Assembly: GCA_027604505.1 (NCBI GenBank)
Contig: JADIIX010000227.1
Coordinates: forward strand, 1 to 24,764
Direction of reading: 5' to 3'
DNA length: 24,764 nucleotides
Origin: Gonapodya sp. JEL0774
Taxonomy: Eukaryota; Monoblepharomycota; Monoblepharidomycetes; Monoblepharidales; Gonapodyaceae
Of the stretch, positions 1 through 8,939 are shown piece by piece (the stretch's first letter is position 1; every line of letters begins with the position of its first letter). A program made the position numbers and the translations under genes. The notes beneath the pieces are model-generated. The model was given only the letters and a program-made list of their open reading frames with translations. It was not told the origin of the DNA and did not search any database.

Positions 1-224
1 TCCTCTTCCTTTAAGGTATCTTCCGTGATGGAAGCACGTGCCGCGTACGGAACGTCGACTTTCCAGAGTTCCAGGTTCTTTGCAGAAATGTCAGACAACT
101 CCGGCGAGAGTTTCGCCTTGATGGCTTCCTTGAGGGAGTCCACCGACGAAGACGGTGCGACGGAGACCTCGAAGGGCACGTTTTCGCCAAGCAGGAGACA
201 TGCGAGAGTTGTGGAGGCAGCCAT
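1..224 (-). CDS. Crinkler (CRN)-type protein, N-terminal exon, partial at left edge
   Basis: Reading the minus strand from the ATG at 224-222, the frame stays open for 74 codons to the window edge. The peptide begins MAASTTLACLLLGENVPFEV and continues through a segment containing SLKEAIKAKL and then LELWKVDVP (about residues 51-59). This order of hydrophobic strand, 'LGE', 'V-x-x-LKxxIK' helix and 'LxLWKVDxP' is the ubiquitin-like N-terminal header of CRN proteins, known from oomycetes, chytrids and some other fungi. In that family the header is followed by a variable C-terminal domain, often nuclease, kinase or NTPase, which here lies outside the window. The typical LFLAK motif is not present literally. 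No classical signal peptide is obvious. The gene is divergent from the ALKBH1 gene. The family call rests on recognised motif order only; the function of this member, as an effector or inter-strain factor, is unknown. Confidence 0.72.
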   Translation of the reverse strand, partial: MAASTTLACLLLGENVPFEVSVAPSSSVDSLKEAIKAKLSPELSDISAKNLELWKVDVPYAARASITEDTLKEE

Positions 225-586
225 ACTGGAGTGTTGGCGTGGTGAATTTAGCCGAACCCGTCCCACGGCTTTGTTTGAAAGTCTACATTCAGAATCAGCT
301 GCAATATGAATCGACGCCTGGTGATGTAAGCTGCCGGTGAAAATATACACATTAGGGCTACAACAATTTTCCTGTTCTCCAAACAGAACTCCTCTCGACC
401 TAAAGCACCCGGTAAAAGCCTTGTTTCTTTCTGTTTTCACTGGGATTACATCTATACTTTCTCTGGACGGTTGCTGAAGATCATCAAGCAGCCGTTCGGA
501 TTGGCCAGTTGTGAAATCTACAATTTATAAATGTACGCCTATGTGGTGGGCGGTGGTGGCCACGATGGCCTCCCTCTTTTTTGTAC
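225..586. promoter_or_regulatory. Divergent intergenic region between CRN-type gene and ALKBH1
   Basis: This 362-bp spacer lies between two divergent start codons and must hold both promoters. A TATAAA at 526-531 lies 55 nt upstream of the ALKBH1 ATG. On the minus strand a TATA-like tatatt (about 343-348) lies about 120 nt upstream of the CRN-type ATG. Upstream out-of-frame ATGs occur at 531, 541 and 564; if they were transcribed they could weaken translation of ALKBH1. No other element is recognised, and transcription start sites are unknown. Confidence 0.4.
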
Positions 587-2903
587 ATGCAATCCGCGTT
601 TGCACCGCCGAGTCTGTCCACCGCTCGTCTGCTGCGTGCATCTGTCACGGGCTCAGCTTCATCCACATTATCGCCCATCATGATTCCCTATTCAAGTCCC
701 CTGCCAATCCCACCGGCCCCCAAATTCTCCAAAAAAGTTTCTCGCCGCAACCCAATCGTACAGCCCCAGACGCCATTCCGCGCTGCTGAAAAACATTACA
801 AACGGCGAGATAGACCGGTAGACTTGTCAGAGGTCCTGGACATTCGGGATCCCGACAGATGGAAGGGCAGGCTGGTCGAAATCGAAGTGCCTGGGGCTAC
901 CCAGCGCGTGGAGCGGGATCCCAACTTGCCCGTGTCCATGTCGACAGAAAGAAATGAAGATAAAAGCGGCGACGCTGTTATGGCGACTGCGAATGCGCCG
1001 TCGGCGCCACCTGAACCAACGCCCACGACTCCGCTTCCTCCCTATGCCGACCTCCGTCTCGCGTCTCCCTACTTTGGCTGGCTCGACACCTCCAGTGCCG
1101 ACCCTTCCTCCACCGAACTGGCAGGACCACCGCCGCGGGCATTCACGCTCCCGGAAATACCGGGGCTCGTGCTTATCCAGTCACCGTTCCATTGGAAAGC
1201 CGAGAGGCAAGTCATCAAGAACGCATTGAGGGAATGGTCTGGTGAGCCAAATGTGACGAATCTCGGTACGTTGCTTGAACAGCTTCGTTGATCGAGGGTC
1301 GAGATTGATTCAAAACGGACGGATGGGCACCGTGGCGCGAGTCGGAACGAAAGGAATTTGTGGGACCACCAAACATCACCATTCGGTGGTACACGTTTGT
1401 GCCCAGTGTGCAGCACCACGAATTCCTTAGTTGCATCAAATGGTGAATCAGTTCAAGTCGCTGGTGCTCTCTGACACCTGACACCTTGCTTTCCCATGCC
1501 CTACCCAACCCCTTCTTACCGCCCCAGACACCCACTTCCTCATCCCCGCCACAGCCCGACACCACTGCTCCCCCGACCAACTCGGCGGCGGTCTGTGGCA
1601 CCTCCACGAGAAAGTCACCCGTGGAGACTTGCCAGCGGACTTCACCGTTCCGGTGAACACGGGGTCGACTTACGGTGTGGGGAACTCGGGTGCACACGGG
1701 CAGAAAGACAGGGACGGTGACGGTGACGTGGATGCGGATGCGGACGCTGCCGACGGCAACCACCACGGACCGACCTGCTCTCAACCCCTCACTGCCAGCA
1801 TCTCTTGCTCGACCCTTCCAGACGACCGACTCGCCCCACCCATCCTCTCCAGCTACCTCTCCCACCCCAACCCCCCCAGCACCCCTCCCACCACGCTCAA
1901 ACCCCTCCGCCCTCTCACTCTCCTACACTCCCGCCTCAGGTGGACCAGTCTGGGCCTTTACTACGATTGGACGACCAAAACCTATCTGGGCATGCCCAGC
2001 TCACCACCTGAGACGGACATTGAGACCGGTGAGACGCCTTCACCACTCGTGTACACCCACCACGTGCCCCCCGTTCCACCAGAGATCGCTGCAATGGCTC
2101 GCGCGGTGGTGGGCTTACCTGGCGTGCGGGACATTGCGCTCTCCAGGTCCCGCACGGCGGGCGGGAACCGGAACGGGGGGAGGGACCAGGAAGGGGACTA
2201 CGAGACATACAAGCCGCAAGCGGGCATCGTGAACTTTTACGGCCTCAAGGACACGTTGATGGCACATCAGGATAGGAGCGAAGTGGAGTGGGGGAGGAGA
2301 GCGTTGGTCAGCTTTAGGTGAGTGCTTTTCGTTGCGGTGACGCGTCACCTGCTCCTCCAACCTTTCCCCCCACCCCCCACCCAACCCATACATTCACCCT
2401 GCTCCAGTTTCGGCTCCACCGGCATCTTCCTCATCGGCTCCTCGACGCGGGACGTGAAGCCCGTGGCGGTGTATCTCAGGTCGGGGGATATCGTGGTCAT
2501 GGCTGGAGAGAGTAGGAGGGCGTTTCATGGTGGGTGGCGAGGCTTTGGGGTCCAGGGGGCGAATGTGGGGATTTAGGAGGAGAATGGATGGGGGGAAGTT
2601 CGAGGCAATGGGACAAGTGGACGTGAATCAGACGGATATCATGGCATTGGACTCTTACATCTTCTCCCCCTCTCCTCCCCCCTCCCGCCCCCAACCCCCA
2701 ACCACTCTTCCTCTCACCGCCTAGGCCTCCCCCGCATCCTCCCCTCGTCACTACCTGACCATTTTCTCCGCGACCCGCCAACTTTCCCCGACCGCGATGC
2801 CGACTGGGACCTTTTCGCGGACTTCATGGTGAACGAGACGGACGCAGAGAAGAACGGAGGCACCGGGAGGAGGGTGAACGTGAATGTGAGGCAGGTGTGG
2901 TAG
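587..2903 (+). CDS. abh1: AlkB homolog 1, Fe(II)/2-oxoglutarate-dependent dioxygenase (ALKBH1/Abh1), four exons
   Basis: Proposed exons are 587-1265, 1528-2317, 2408-2529 and 2725-2903, with every junction GT-AG and in frame, giving 589 aa. Landmarks are FRAAEKHYKRR and DLSEVLDI near the N-terminus, IPGLVLIQSPF, NVTNLDTHF across intron 1, LRWTSLGLYYDWTTKTY, NFYGLKDTLMAHQDRSE, LRSGDIVVMAGESRRAFHG and the final NVNVRQVW. The Fe(II) ligands are His473, Asp475 and His530, and Arg586 is the expected 2-oxoglutarate-binding arginine, so the active site looks intact. Family members demethylate or oxidise methylated DNA, tRNA and histone substrates in nucleus and mitochondria. The first 30 residues lack acidic residues and carry Arg, Ser and Ala, which suits a mitochondrial presequence. 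The protein is longer than human ALKBH1 (about 390 aa) because of a Pro/Ser-rich stretch in exon 1 and an Asp-rich repeat (1713-1752) plus Pro-rich stretch in exon 2. A later start at 680 is possible. Confidence 0.9.
1351..1428. repeat. Nested inverted repeat inside ALKBH1 intron 1
   Basis: Within the 262-nt first intron, aaggaatttgtgg (1351-1363) pairs with ccacgaattcctt (1416-1428), matching at 12 of 13 positions. The spacer contains a second, smaller pair, accacc (1365-1370) and ggtggt (1385-1390). The transcript could form a nested hairpin. Its role, if any, is unknown; it may be the remnant of a small inserted element. Confidence 0.5.
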
Positions 2904-3444
2904 GCCGCCGGGGATGCGGCGGGTACAAGTTTGGGGGACATGGGCGGCACACTATTGCACGAGTGGATGGGTTGGCATGTCAGTCTGGACGGAACTGGAT
3001 GGACGCTCAGGGCGGGCTCAGGGGTTGACCAATATGGGAACGACTGCGTTCGCTCGGCATCGTCAAAATCGACAAACGAAGCGGCTTTCGTTCACCAACC
3101 GGGCTCACACCTCTTTTTCAAGCCCGATCCGCTGTTTCTCAGTGGTTGTGTTACGATTGGACCCTGTCCACTGTTGTAAGTTACATCGTGGATGCGGAGG
3201 TTGGCAAAATTGACCTGCAGCTTCATGGGGTCGCATTTTTCTCTTTCCTCCAAACTTTGTTATGTAATCTCGTCGTAAGAATAGGAGACCGCTCGAGCGA
3301 TGCGGCAGCAGAGGGTTGCCGATAGTGTAGTTTTGAACGCCTCCAGGCCCCGTTGCCAATGTTGTTTGATGTTGAAACTCGCGCAGACTGGCGCGACTCT
3401 GTTATATCAATCTGGACTACGCACAGAAGGAACCGATCAGCAAG
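2904..3444. other. Intergenic region between ALKBH1 and F-box copy 1
   Basis: This 541-bp stretch would hold the 3' UTR of ALKBH1 and the promoter of F-box copy 1. A GC-rich dyad (gccgccggggatgcggcg, 2904-2921) follows the ALKBH1 stop immediately. A ttatatc at about 3402 lies some 40 nt upstream of the proposed copy-1 ATG. The final 50 nt align loosely with the 5' flanks of F-box copies 2 and 3. Short open frames here resemble no family I recognise. Confidence 0.4.
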
Positions 3445-4891
3445 ATGAGAGAGTGCGTGAACGCGATCATACAAGGCGACACTATTTTCACGTCCTCTCG
3501 TCAACGTCCTTATCTATCCATCGATACCGTATCACAGCCAACAGAAATCGCCGATAGAGAACCTCCCCACTGAAACCCTTCAACGCATCTTCCGTTTTCT
3601 ACCTCCACGGACATTCTACGAAGCTATTCCGTTGATCTCCCGACGATTCCGGGACGTTTCTTGGGATGCGATTCCAGGATGTCCAGGAAGAGCGATTGGG
3701 GTGGATTTGAGGATTGAAATTCAATTGGAGAAGAATGCTAGAGAATCAATCTGGGCGGACTCATGGAGTGATGTGCCAACACAGTACGAAGTCGGTGATC
3801 TGTTGGGACACCCCGGGATGTTATGGATGTGTCTGGCAGCATTGCTTGAGCTGTCCGTCGAGAGTCTTCTTGTTCTGGAGCCCACGCAATGGGAGCTTGG
3901 GCAGCATGGTGCACCTGCTTTGCTCGATCGCTTTTGGCACGAGCACGCGGAAGAGGACGATCGTGGACTACCCCCGCTGAAGCGGATGAAATTTTCTGTG
4001 TCCCACATTTCGTACTGGTCACCGGAACTGGCACCGCTGGATAACGAATTGCTCACCTTCCAACGTGTGCTCGAGTTTGTCCGGAACGGCGTCCGCTCAA
4101 TCAAGCTTCGTTGGCCAGGAGTTGACTTTTTGGGAAGATTGCCCGCCAACTTTGAGGTCATCGACTGCGTTCATCAGTTAGAAGCGTGTGCATCTGAGCA
4201 GGAGGGTGATGCACGCAAATTGCAAACCGCCTCCACCCTCCTTCGCTTATTTCCCTCGGCGCGCACACTTCTCGGCAATGCATTTTGCTCCTTACGCTTT
4301 GATGCACATGATTCAAGCAGATTCATTTCCTTGGTGGCAGAAGAGCGATGTTCCCTCGTTACCAAACTTCACGTTCGGGGAGCACCAGTGTCACTCATTG
4401 CAGCACCCAGAGTCTTTACCAACGTCCACACCTTGGGCTCCATCAAACTCGACACTGGAATTAAGAGTTTGCTGTTTCCGTCTTCTCCTGGGAGCTGTCT
4501 CGTTCAGAAACTCTTCCTCAGTGCCGACAGTAATGACCTCGTGTCGCTGCAACATGAAGAAATTGTTTCCTTCACAAAGTTGTTGATACAGTACATACCA
4601 CACCTAAGATACGTTTCTGTCAGAATTTCCACCGGTTCTTTGCAGTCCTACCCAAAGCTCGGCATACTCCTTGACACATTGATTCAGCTCCTCTCTCCGT
4701 TAGAATGCGAGATTCAAATATTCACAAAGTACCATTTTGAAGTACAACCGCAAAGTTTTTGGGCAGCTGTGTCTGCCCACTTGTTTGAGCCATGGCCCAG
4801 CGCTCTTTGTGATTGGAAGGGACAAGGCACAGCAACGATTCGGGGTGGAAAGTTAGTGAAGAAGGGAGATCAAACACTGGAAATTGATTGA
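3445..4891 (+). CDS. F-box protein, tandem family copy 1 (two exons, 8-nt coding first exon)
   Basis: The long exon 3538-4891 encodes an F-box at residues about 8-45 (SPIENLPTETLQRIFRFLPP ... ISRRFRDV), the motif AEERCSLVTKLH in the middle, IPHLRYVSVRI, and the C-terminal PWPSALCDWKGQG ... GGKLV. No ATG lies in frame between the upstream stop at 3458-3460 and the F-box; the position aligned with the ATG of copy 2 is CCG. Splicing exon ATGAGAGA (3445-3452) by a GTGCGT...CAG intron (3453-3537, 85 nt) restores a start in frame and gives 453 aa. The same arrangement fits copies 2 and 3. F-box proteins bind Skp1 and bring substrates to SCF ubiquitin ligases; the target is unknown. If the mini-exon is not used, this copy lacks a start and is a pseudogene. 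It is the closest relative of copy 2. Confidence 0.75.
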
Positions 4892-5191
4892 AGCATGTGA
4901 ATGTCTGCACTCGTGGATGCCACCGCGTGCTCCAGTATAGAATTTGCAAGTGGTTGAATGATGAGCAACAACCGGATACGCAGAAGGTGCCGGTACCTCG
5001 CAGATACATGGAGTGCCGCGTTGCAACACATGGAGAATATTTGCAAGCAGGTCAATGTTAGTGTTGTTTGCCCAGGGTAATATTGAGGCAGGCGGAACCT
5101 TTGAATATATTCGCAAGTCTCTTCAACAGCCCGCACCGAAAGTCACGACTCTCCGACATCAATATTGAATAAGCAAGAGAAGAGCAACCAT
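4892..5191. promoter_or_regulatory. Spacer between F-box copies 1 and 2, with the shared 5' flank
   Basis: The first part aligns with the 3' flank of copy 2, and the last ~150 nt align closely with the 5' flank of copy 3, so the spacer belongs to the tandem duplication unit. A perfect palindrome gaatatattc at 5103-5112 contains a TATA-like core and ends 80 nt upstream of the proposed ATG at 5192, the same distance as in copy 3. A tcaatgt at 5052-5058 is the uninterrupted counterpart of the insertion site found in the next spacer. Confidence 0.5.
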
Positions 5192-6649
5192 ATGAGAGTG
5201 TGCGTGAAAGCGATCAAGGCCGGACATGTTGTCGCGTCATTTTCGACAGACAGTTCAATATGATCATGAATGTATCACAGGGACCCGAATTCGCCTATCG
5301 AAACCCTCCCCACTGAAATCCTTCAACGCATCTTCCGTTTTCTACCTCCACGGACATTCTACGAGGCTATTCCGTCCATCTCACGAAGGTTCCGGGACGT
5401 TTCTTGGGATGCGATTCCAGGATGTTCAGGGAGAGCGATTGGGGTGGATTTGAGGATTGAAGTTCAATTGGAAGAGAGTCCTAATGGACCGATCTGGGTG
5501 GATTCATGGAGTGATGTGCCAACACAGTACGAAGCCGGTGATCTGTTGGGACATCCCGGGATGTTGTGGATGTGTCTGGGAGCATTGCTCGAGATGTCCG
5601 TCGAGAGTCTTCTCGTTCTGGAGTCCACGCAATGGGAGCTTGGGCAGCACGGCGCACCTGCTTTGCTCGATCGCTTTTGGCACGAGCACGTGGAAGAGGA
5701 CGATCGTGGACTACCCCCGCTAAAGCGGATGAAATTCACTGTGTCCCACATGTCGTGGAGTATTGACTACTGGTCGACACCGGAGCTGGCGCCTCTGGAT
5801 ACCGTAATTCTCACCTTCCACCGTGTGCTCGAGTTTGTCCGGAACGGCGTCCGCTCTATGAAGCTTCGTTGGCCAGGAGTTGACTTTTTACGAAGATTGC
5901 CAGCCAACTTTCAGGTCCTCGACTGCGTTCATCAGTTAGAAGCGTCCGCATCGGAGCAGGAGGACGACGCACGCAAATTTCAAACCGCCGCCACCTTCCT
6001 TCGCATATTTCCCTTGGCGCGCACACTTCTCGGCAATGCATTTTGCTCCTTGCGCTTTGATGCACATGATTCAAGCAGATTAATTAACTTGGTGTCAGAA
6101 GAGCGATGCTCCTTTGTCACCAAACTTCACGCTTGGGCAGCACCAGTGTCACTGATTGCAGCACCCAGCCTCTTTAACAACGTCCACACCTTGGGCTCCA
6201 TTAAATTGGACACTGGCATTAAGACTGTGCTGTTTCCGTCTGCTCCTGGGAGCTCTCTTGTTCAGAAACTCTTCCTCAGCGCCGACAGTAGTGAACTCTT
6301 GTCGCTTCAACACGAAGAAATTGTTTCCTTCACAAAGTTGTTGATACAGTACATGCCACACCTAAGATACGTTTCTGTCAGAATTGCCGCCAATAGTTCT
6401 TCGCAGTCTTACACAAAGCTCGGCACATTCCTTGACACATTGATTCAGCTCCTCTCTCCGTTGGAATGCGTGATTCAAATCACATCAATGTACCATGTTG
6501 AAGTACCCCAAATATTTTGGGCAGCTGTGTCTGCCCACTCGTTCGAGCCATGGCCCATCACCCTGGATGATTGGAATGGCCAGGGCGCAGTAACGATTCG
6601 GGGTGGAAAGTTAGTTAAGGTGGGAGATCGGACACTGCAAATTGATTGA
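5192..6649 (+). CDS. F-box protein, tandem family copy 2 (two exons, 8-nt coding first exon)
   Basis: Exon 1 is proposed as ATGAGAGT (5192-5199), followed by an 81-nt GTGCGT...CAG intron (5200-5280) and exon 2 (5281-6649), giving 458 aa. An alternative start without splicing is the ATG at 5270, which adds three residues at the N-terminus. The F-box (about residues 7-44: SPIETLPTEILQRIFRFLPP ... SISRRFRDV) is followed by IPGCSGRAIGV, an acidic EEDDRG loop, VRNGVRSMKLRW, SEERCSFVTKLH, MPHLRYVSVRI and the C-terminal PWPITLDDWNGQG ... GGKLV. No recognisable LRR, Kelch or WD repeats; the C-terminal half is a hydrophobic-patterned, possibly LRR-like region. It is presumed to be an SCF substrate adaptor, with target unknown. 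The coding region is very close to copy 1, while the 5' flank and leader intron are closer to copy 3. Confidence 0.85.
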
Positions 6650-6805
6650 AACTGCGAATGTCACTCGCAGACGCCACCGCTCTAGTGTAGAATTTGGAAA
6701 TGGTTGAAATGAATGAAAAACAAACGAATACACGAAAGGTGCCCATAGCTCGCAGAAATATGGAGTACCGCGTCGAAATACACAGATAATATATTTGCAA
6801 GAAGG

Positions 6806-7067
6806 TCAATGTGACTCACCACAGGTAAGTCACATCGAAATTTGCGCTTTTTACATTCCGAGAGAGGTCCCCCTACTCTCTGTCGGACCGCCTTCACTCG
6901 AGCTTCTGGACGATTCTAATCAATTATCTTGCCATCACTCGCTGACGCACGGAGGACCGGGACCTACCGGCCTACAGTCAACGGGACAGCATACCCGTCT
7001 CTAAGTTGCTTATAGATTACTAGCGACAGGTTCACCCTCACCTAGCACGTCTGTCTTTAATCAATGT
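6806..7067. mobile_element. 248-bp insertion with 7-bp target-site duplication in the copy 2-copy 3 spacer
   Basis: The spacer after copy 2 aligns with the spacer after copy 1 except for an extra 248 bp (6813-7060) flanked by tcaatgt at 6806-6812 and 7061-7067. The corresponding site in the other spacer carries a single tcaatgt at 5052-5058 with matching flanks on both sides (ttgcaag-ag-g before; a similar ttgt-tg-ccaggg after). This is the signature of an insertion with a 7-bp duplication. No clear terminal inverted repeats, poly-A tail or coding sequence are visible; a short dyad gtgact/agtcac overlaps the left end and a weak GGTTCACCCTC resembles a pol III B box. The class is unresolved (MITE or SINE-like). 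Confidence 0.6.
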
Positions 7068-7113
7068 TCAATTGTTGTCTGTCCAGGGAAATTTTGAGAC
7101 AGGCGAAACCATT

Positions 7114-7123
7114 GAATATATTC
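7114..7123 (+). promoter_or_regulatory. Conserved gaatatattc palindrome / TATA-like element upstream of F-box copy 3
   Basis: A perfect 10-bp palindrome with TATA-like core ends 80 nt upstream of the proposed ATG at 7203. The identical element sits at 5103-5112, at the same 80-nt distance from the proposed start of copy 2. The surrounding 5' flanks are about 90% identical by eye over 160 nt. It is a candidate core promoter element; it has not been tested. Confidence 0.45.
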
Positions 7124-7202
7124 GAAAGTCTCTTCAAAAGCCCGCACCGAAAATCCCGACTCTACAACATCAATATTGAATAAACAAGAGAAGAGCAACC
7201 AT

Positions 7203-8643
7203 ATGAGACTGTGCGTGAAAGCGATCAAGGCCGTACATGTGGTTACGTCATATTCGAAGGTCAGAGGATGGTTCAACATCAATGCATCGCGACAGGGAAC
7301 CGATATCGCCTATCGAAACCCTCCCCCCGGAAATCCTTCACCGCATCTTCCGTCTTCTGTCTCCGCGGACATTCTACGTTACTCTTCCGTCCATCTCCCG
7401 CCGTTTTCGCGACGTTTCTTCGTCCGCGATAATTCCAGGATGCGCAAGACGAGCGATCGGAGTCCAATGGACGATCGAAATTCGAAGAGTGGAAGAGCCT
7501 GATGGCTGCCTTTGGATCAAGCGGTGGGAAGATGTTTCCGAGTTTGAGGCATGTGAGGGGTTGGGACGTGACACAGGGACCATATGGACCTGCCTTAGCG
7601 CTTTGATCGAATTGTCTCCTGCCATGTTTGCTGATATAGAGCGCGCAAAGATGGAGGTTGGGGAGAGTGATGGACCTGCTCTGCTCGAAAGCTACTGGCC
7701 AGCGGAAGAAGACGAGAGTGGCTTACCGCCGCTAAAGAGGGTAAAGTTCACGGTGTCGAACGTGTGTTGGGATATCCACTACATGTCACCGGACTTATCA
7801 CTGGTTGATGACCACATGGTCATCTTCGAACATGTGCTGGAGTTTGTTCGCAACGTTGGTGTCCGGGCGATTGAACTCGGTTGGCAAGCGATGGAATACT
7901 TGGACAAGTTTCCTGCGCAGTTTGAGGGAATTGATTGTGTTCGCAAGCTGATGGCATCTGCTGCTGCACACGAGGATAACGCAAGCAAGCTGCGCAGGGC
8001 AGCTACTCTCCTTCGCATATTTCCCATGGCACACGAGCTTCTTGGGCCTGCATTCTGTTCCGTGCACTTTGATGCAACTTCTGCAATTGAATTCAATTCT
8101 CTGGTGTCAAAAGAGCGACGCGCACTTGTCACCAAACTATACTCTCCGACTGCATCTGTATCACTCCTCAACTCACTTGGCGTCTTCTGCAACTTGAATA
8201 CCTTGGGTGTCCTAAATCTGAGCAGTGGAATCAAGAGTGTGCTGTATCCATCTGGTCCAGCGAGCTCTCCCATTCACACACTTTTCCTTACGGCTTTCAA
8301 TACCCACCTTCTGTCGCTTCAAAAGGAAGACATTGTTTCCTTTACCACGTCATTGATAGACCACATGCCACATTTGAAAGTTGTTGCCGTCACCATTGTG
8401 GTCATCGGTTCTTTTGAATCCTCCAAGAACATTGCTACACTTTTGGGCACAATGACCCAGCTCCTCTCGCAGTCAAAGTGCAAACTTCAGATCTCCACAC
8501 CAATTTCTCCTCCAGCACGTGGAAGCTTTTCGGCCGCCCTGTCCACTAGATCTATTGAGCTGTGGCCCACCGCTCTGCATGATTGGGATGGACACAGCAC
8601 AGTGACAGTTCAGGGTGGAAAAGTTGTGAGGACAAGGAGGTAG
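7203..8643 (+). CDS. F-box protein, tandem family copy 3 (two exons, 8-nt coding first exon)
   Basis: Proposed exon 1 is ATGAGACT (7203-7210), then an 85-nt GTGCGT...CAG intron (7211-7295) and exon 2 (7296-8643), giving 451 aa. Without splicing, ATGs at 7237 or 7282 are in frame. The F-box (SPIETLPPEILHRIFRLLSP ... SISRRFRDV) is well conserved. Downstream come VRRVEEPDGCLW-type sequence replacing that of copy 2, SKERRALVTKLYS, MPHLKVVAVTI and ELWPTALHDWDGHS ... GGKVV. Protein identity to copies 1 and 2 falls clearly after the F-box. The tail ends RTRR: the DNA after the stop still resembles the GDQTLEID-encoding tail of copies 1 and 2, so a small indel has clipped about eight residues. It is a presumed SCF adaptor; target unknown. 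Confidence 0.85.
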
Positions 8644-8939
8644 GACACTTGAATTGGATTGGAACCATTTATCAATGCGTCTCGGCTTTTTGGAGTCTGC
8701 CAGTGATTCCCATAAATATCAGGGACGGAGTTGTGTAATGCAGACACGAGACGAAAGTGAAGGATTCTTGCAAGTGCGTGAGAGGCCCACGTATTAGAAT
8801 AGCTACGCATGGAAGCTCTGACTGGCAGGACCTTCATTCATGTAATAAAGTTTCGTGTTTTTTGCAGGCAAACAACGTGTTTGTACTCTCTGCTGCGCAC
8901 AGTACATAAATCTGAACAACACCAAGTCTGAAACATCCG

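Noticed and set aside
1215..1865. 216-codon minus-strand open frame across ALKBH1 intron 1 and exon 2
   Set aside because: It overlaps conserved ALKBH1 exons on the other strand and has no family resemblance.
3721..4161. Minus-strand open frames recurring opposite F-box copies 1 and 2 (also 5464-5751)
   Set aside because: They recur only because the paralogous sense genes are similar; they are antisense shadows without independent support.
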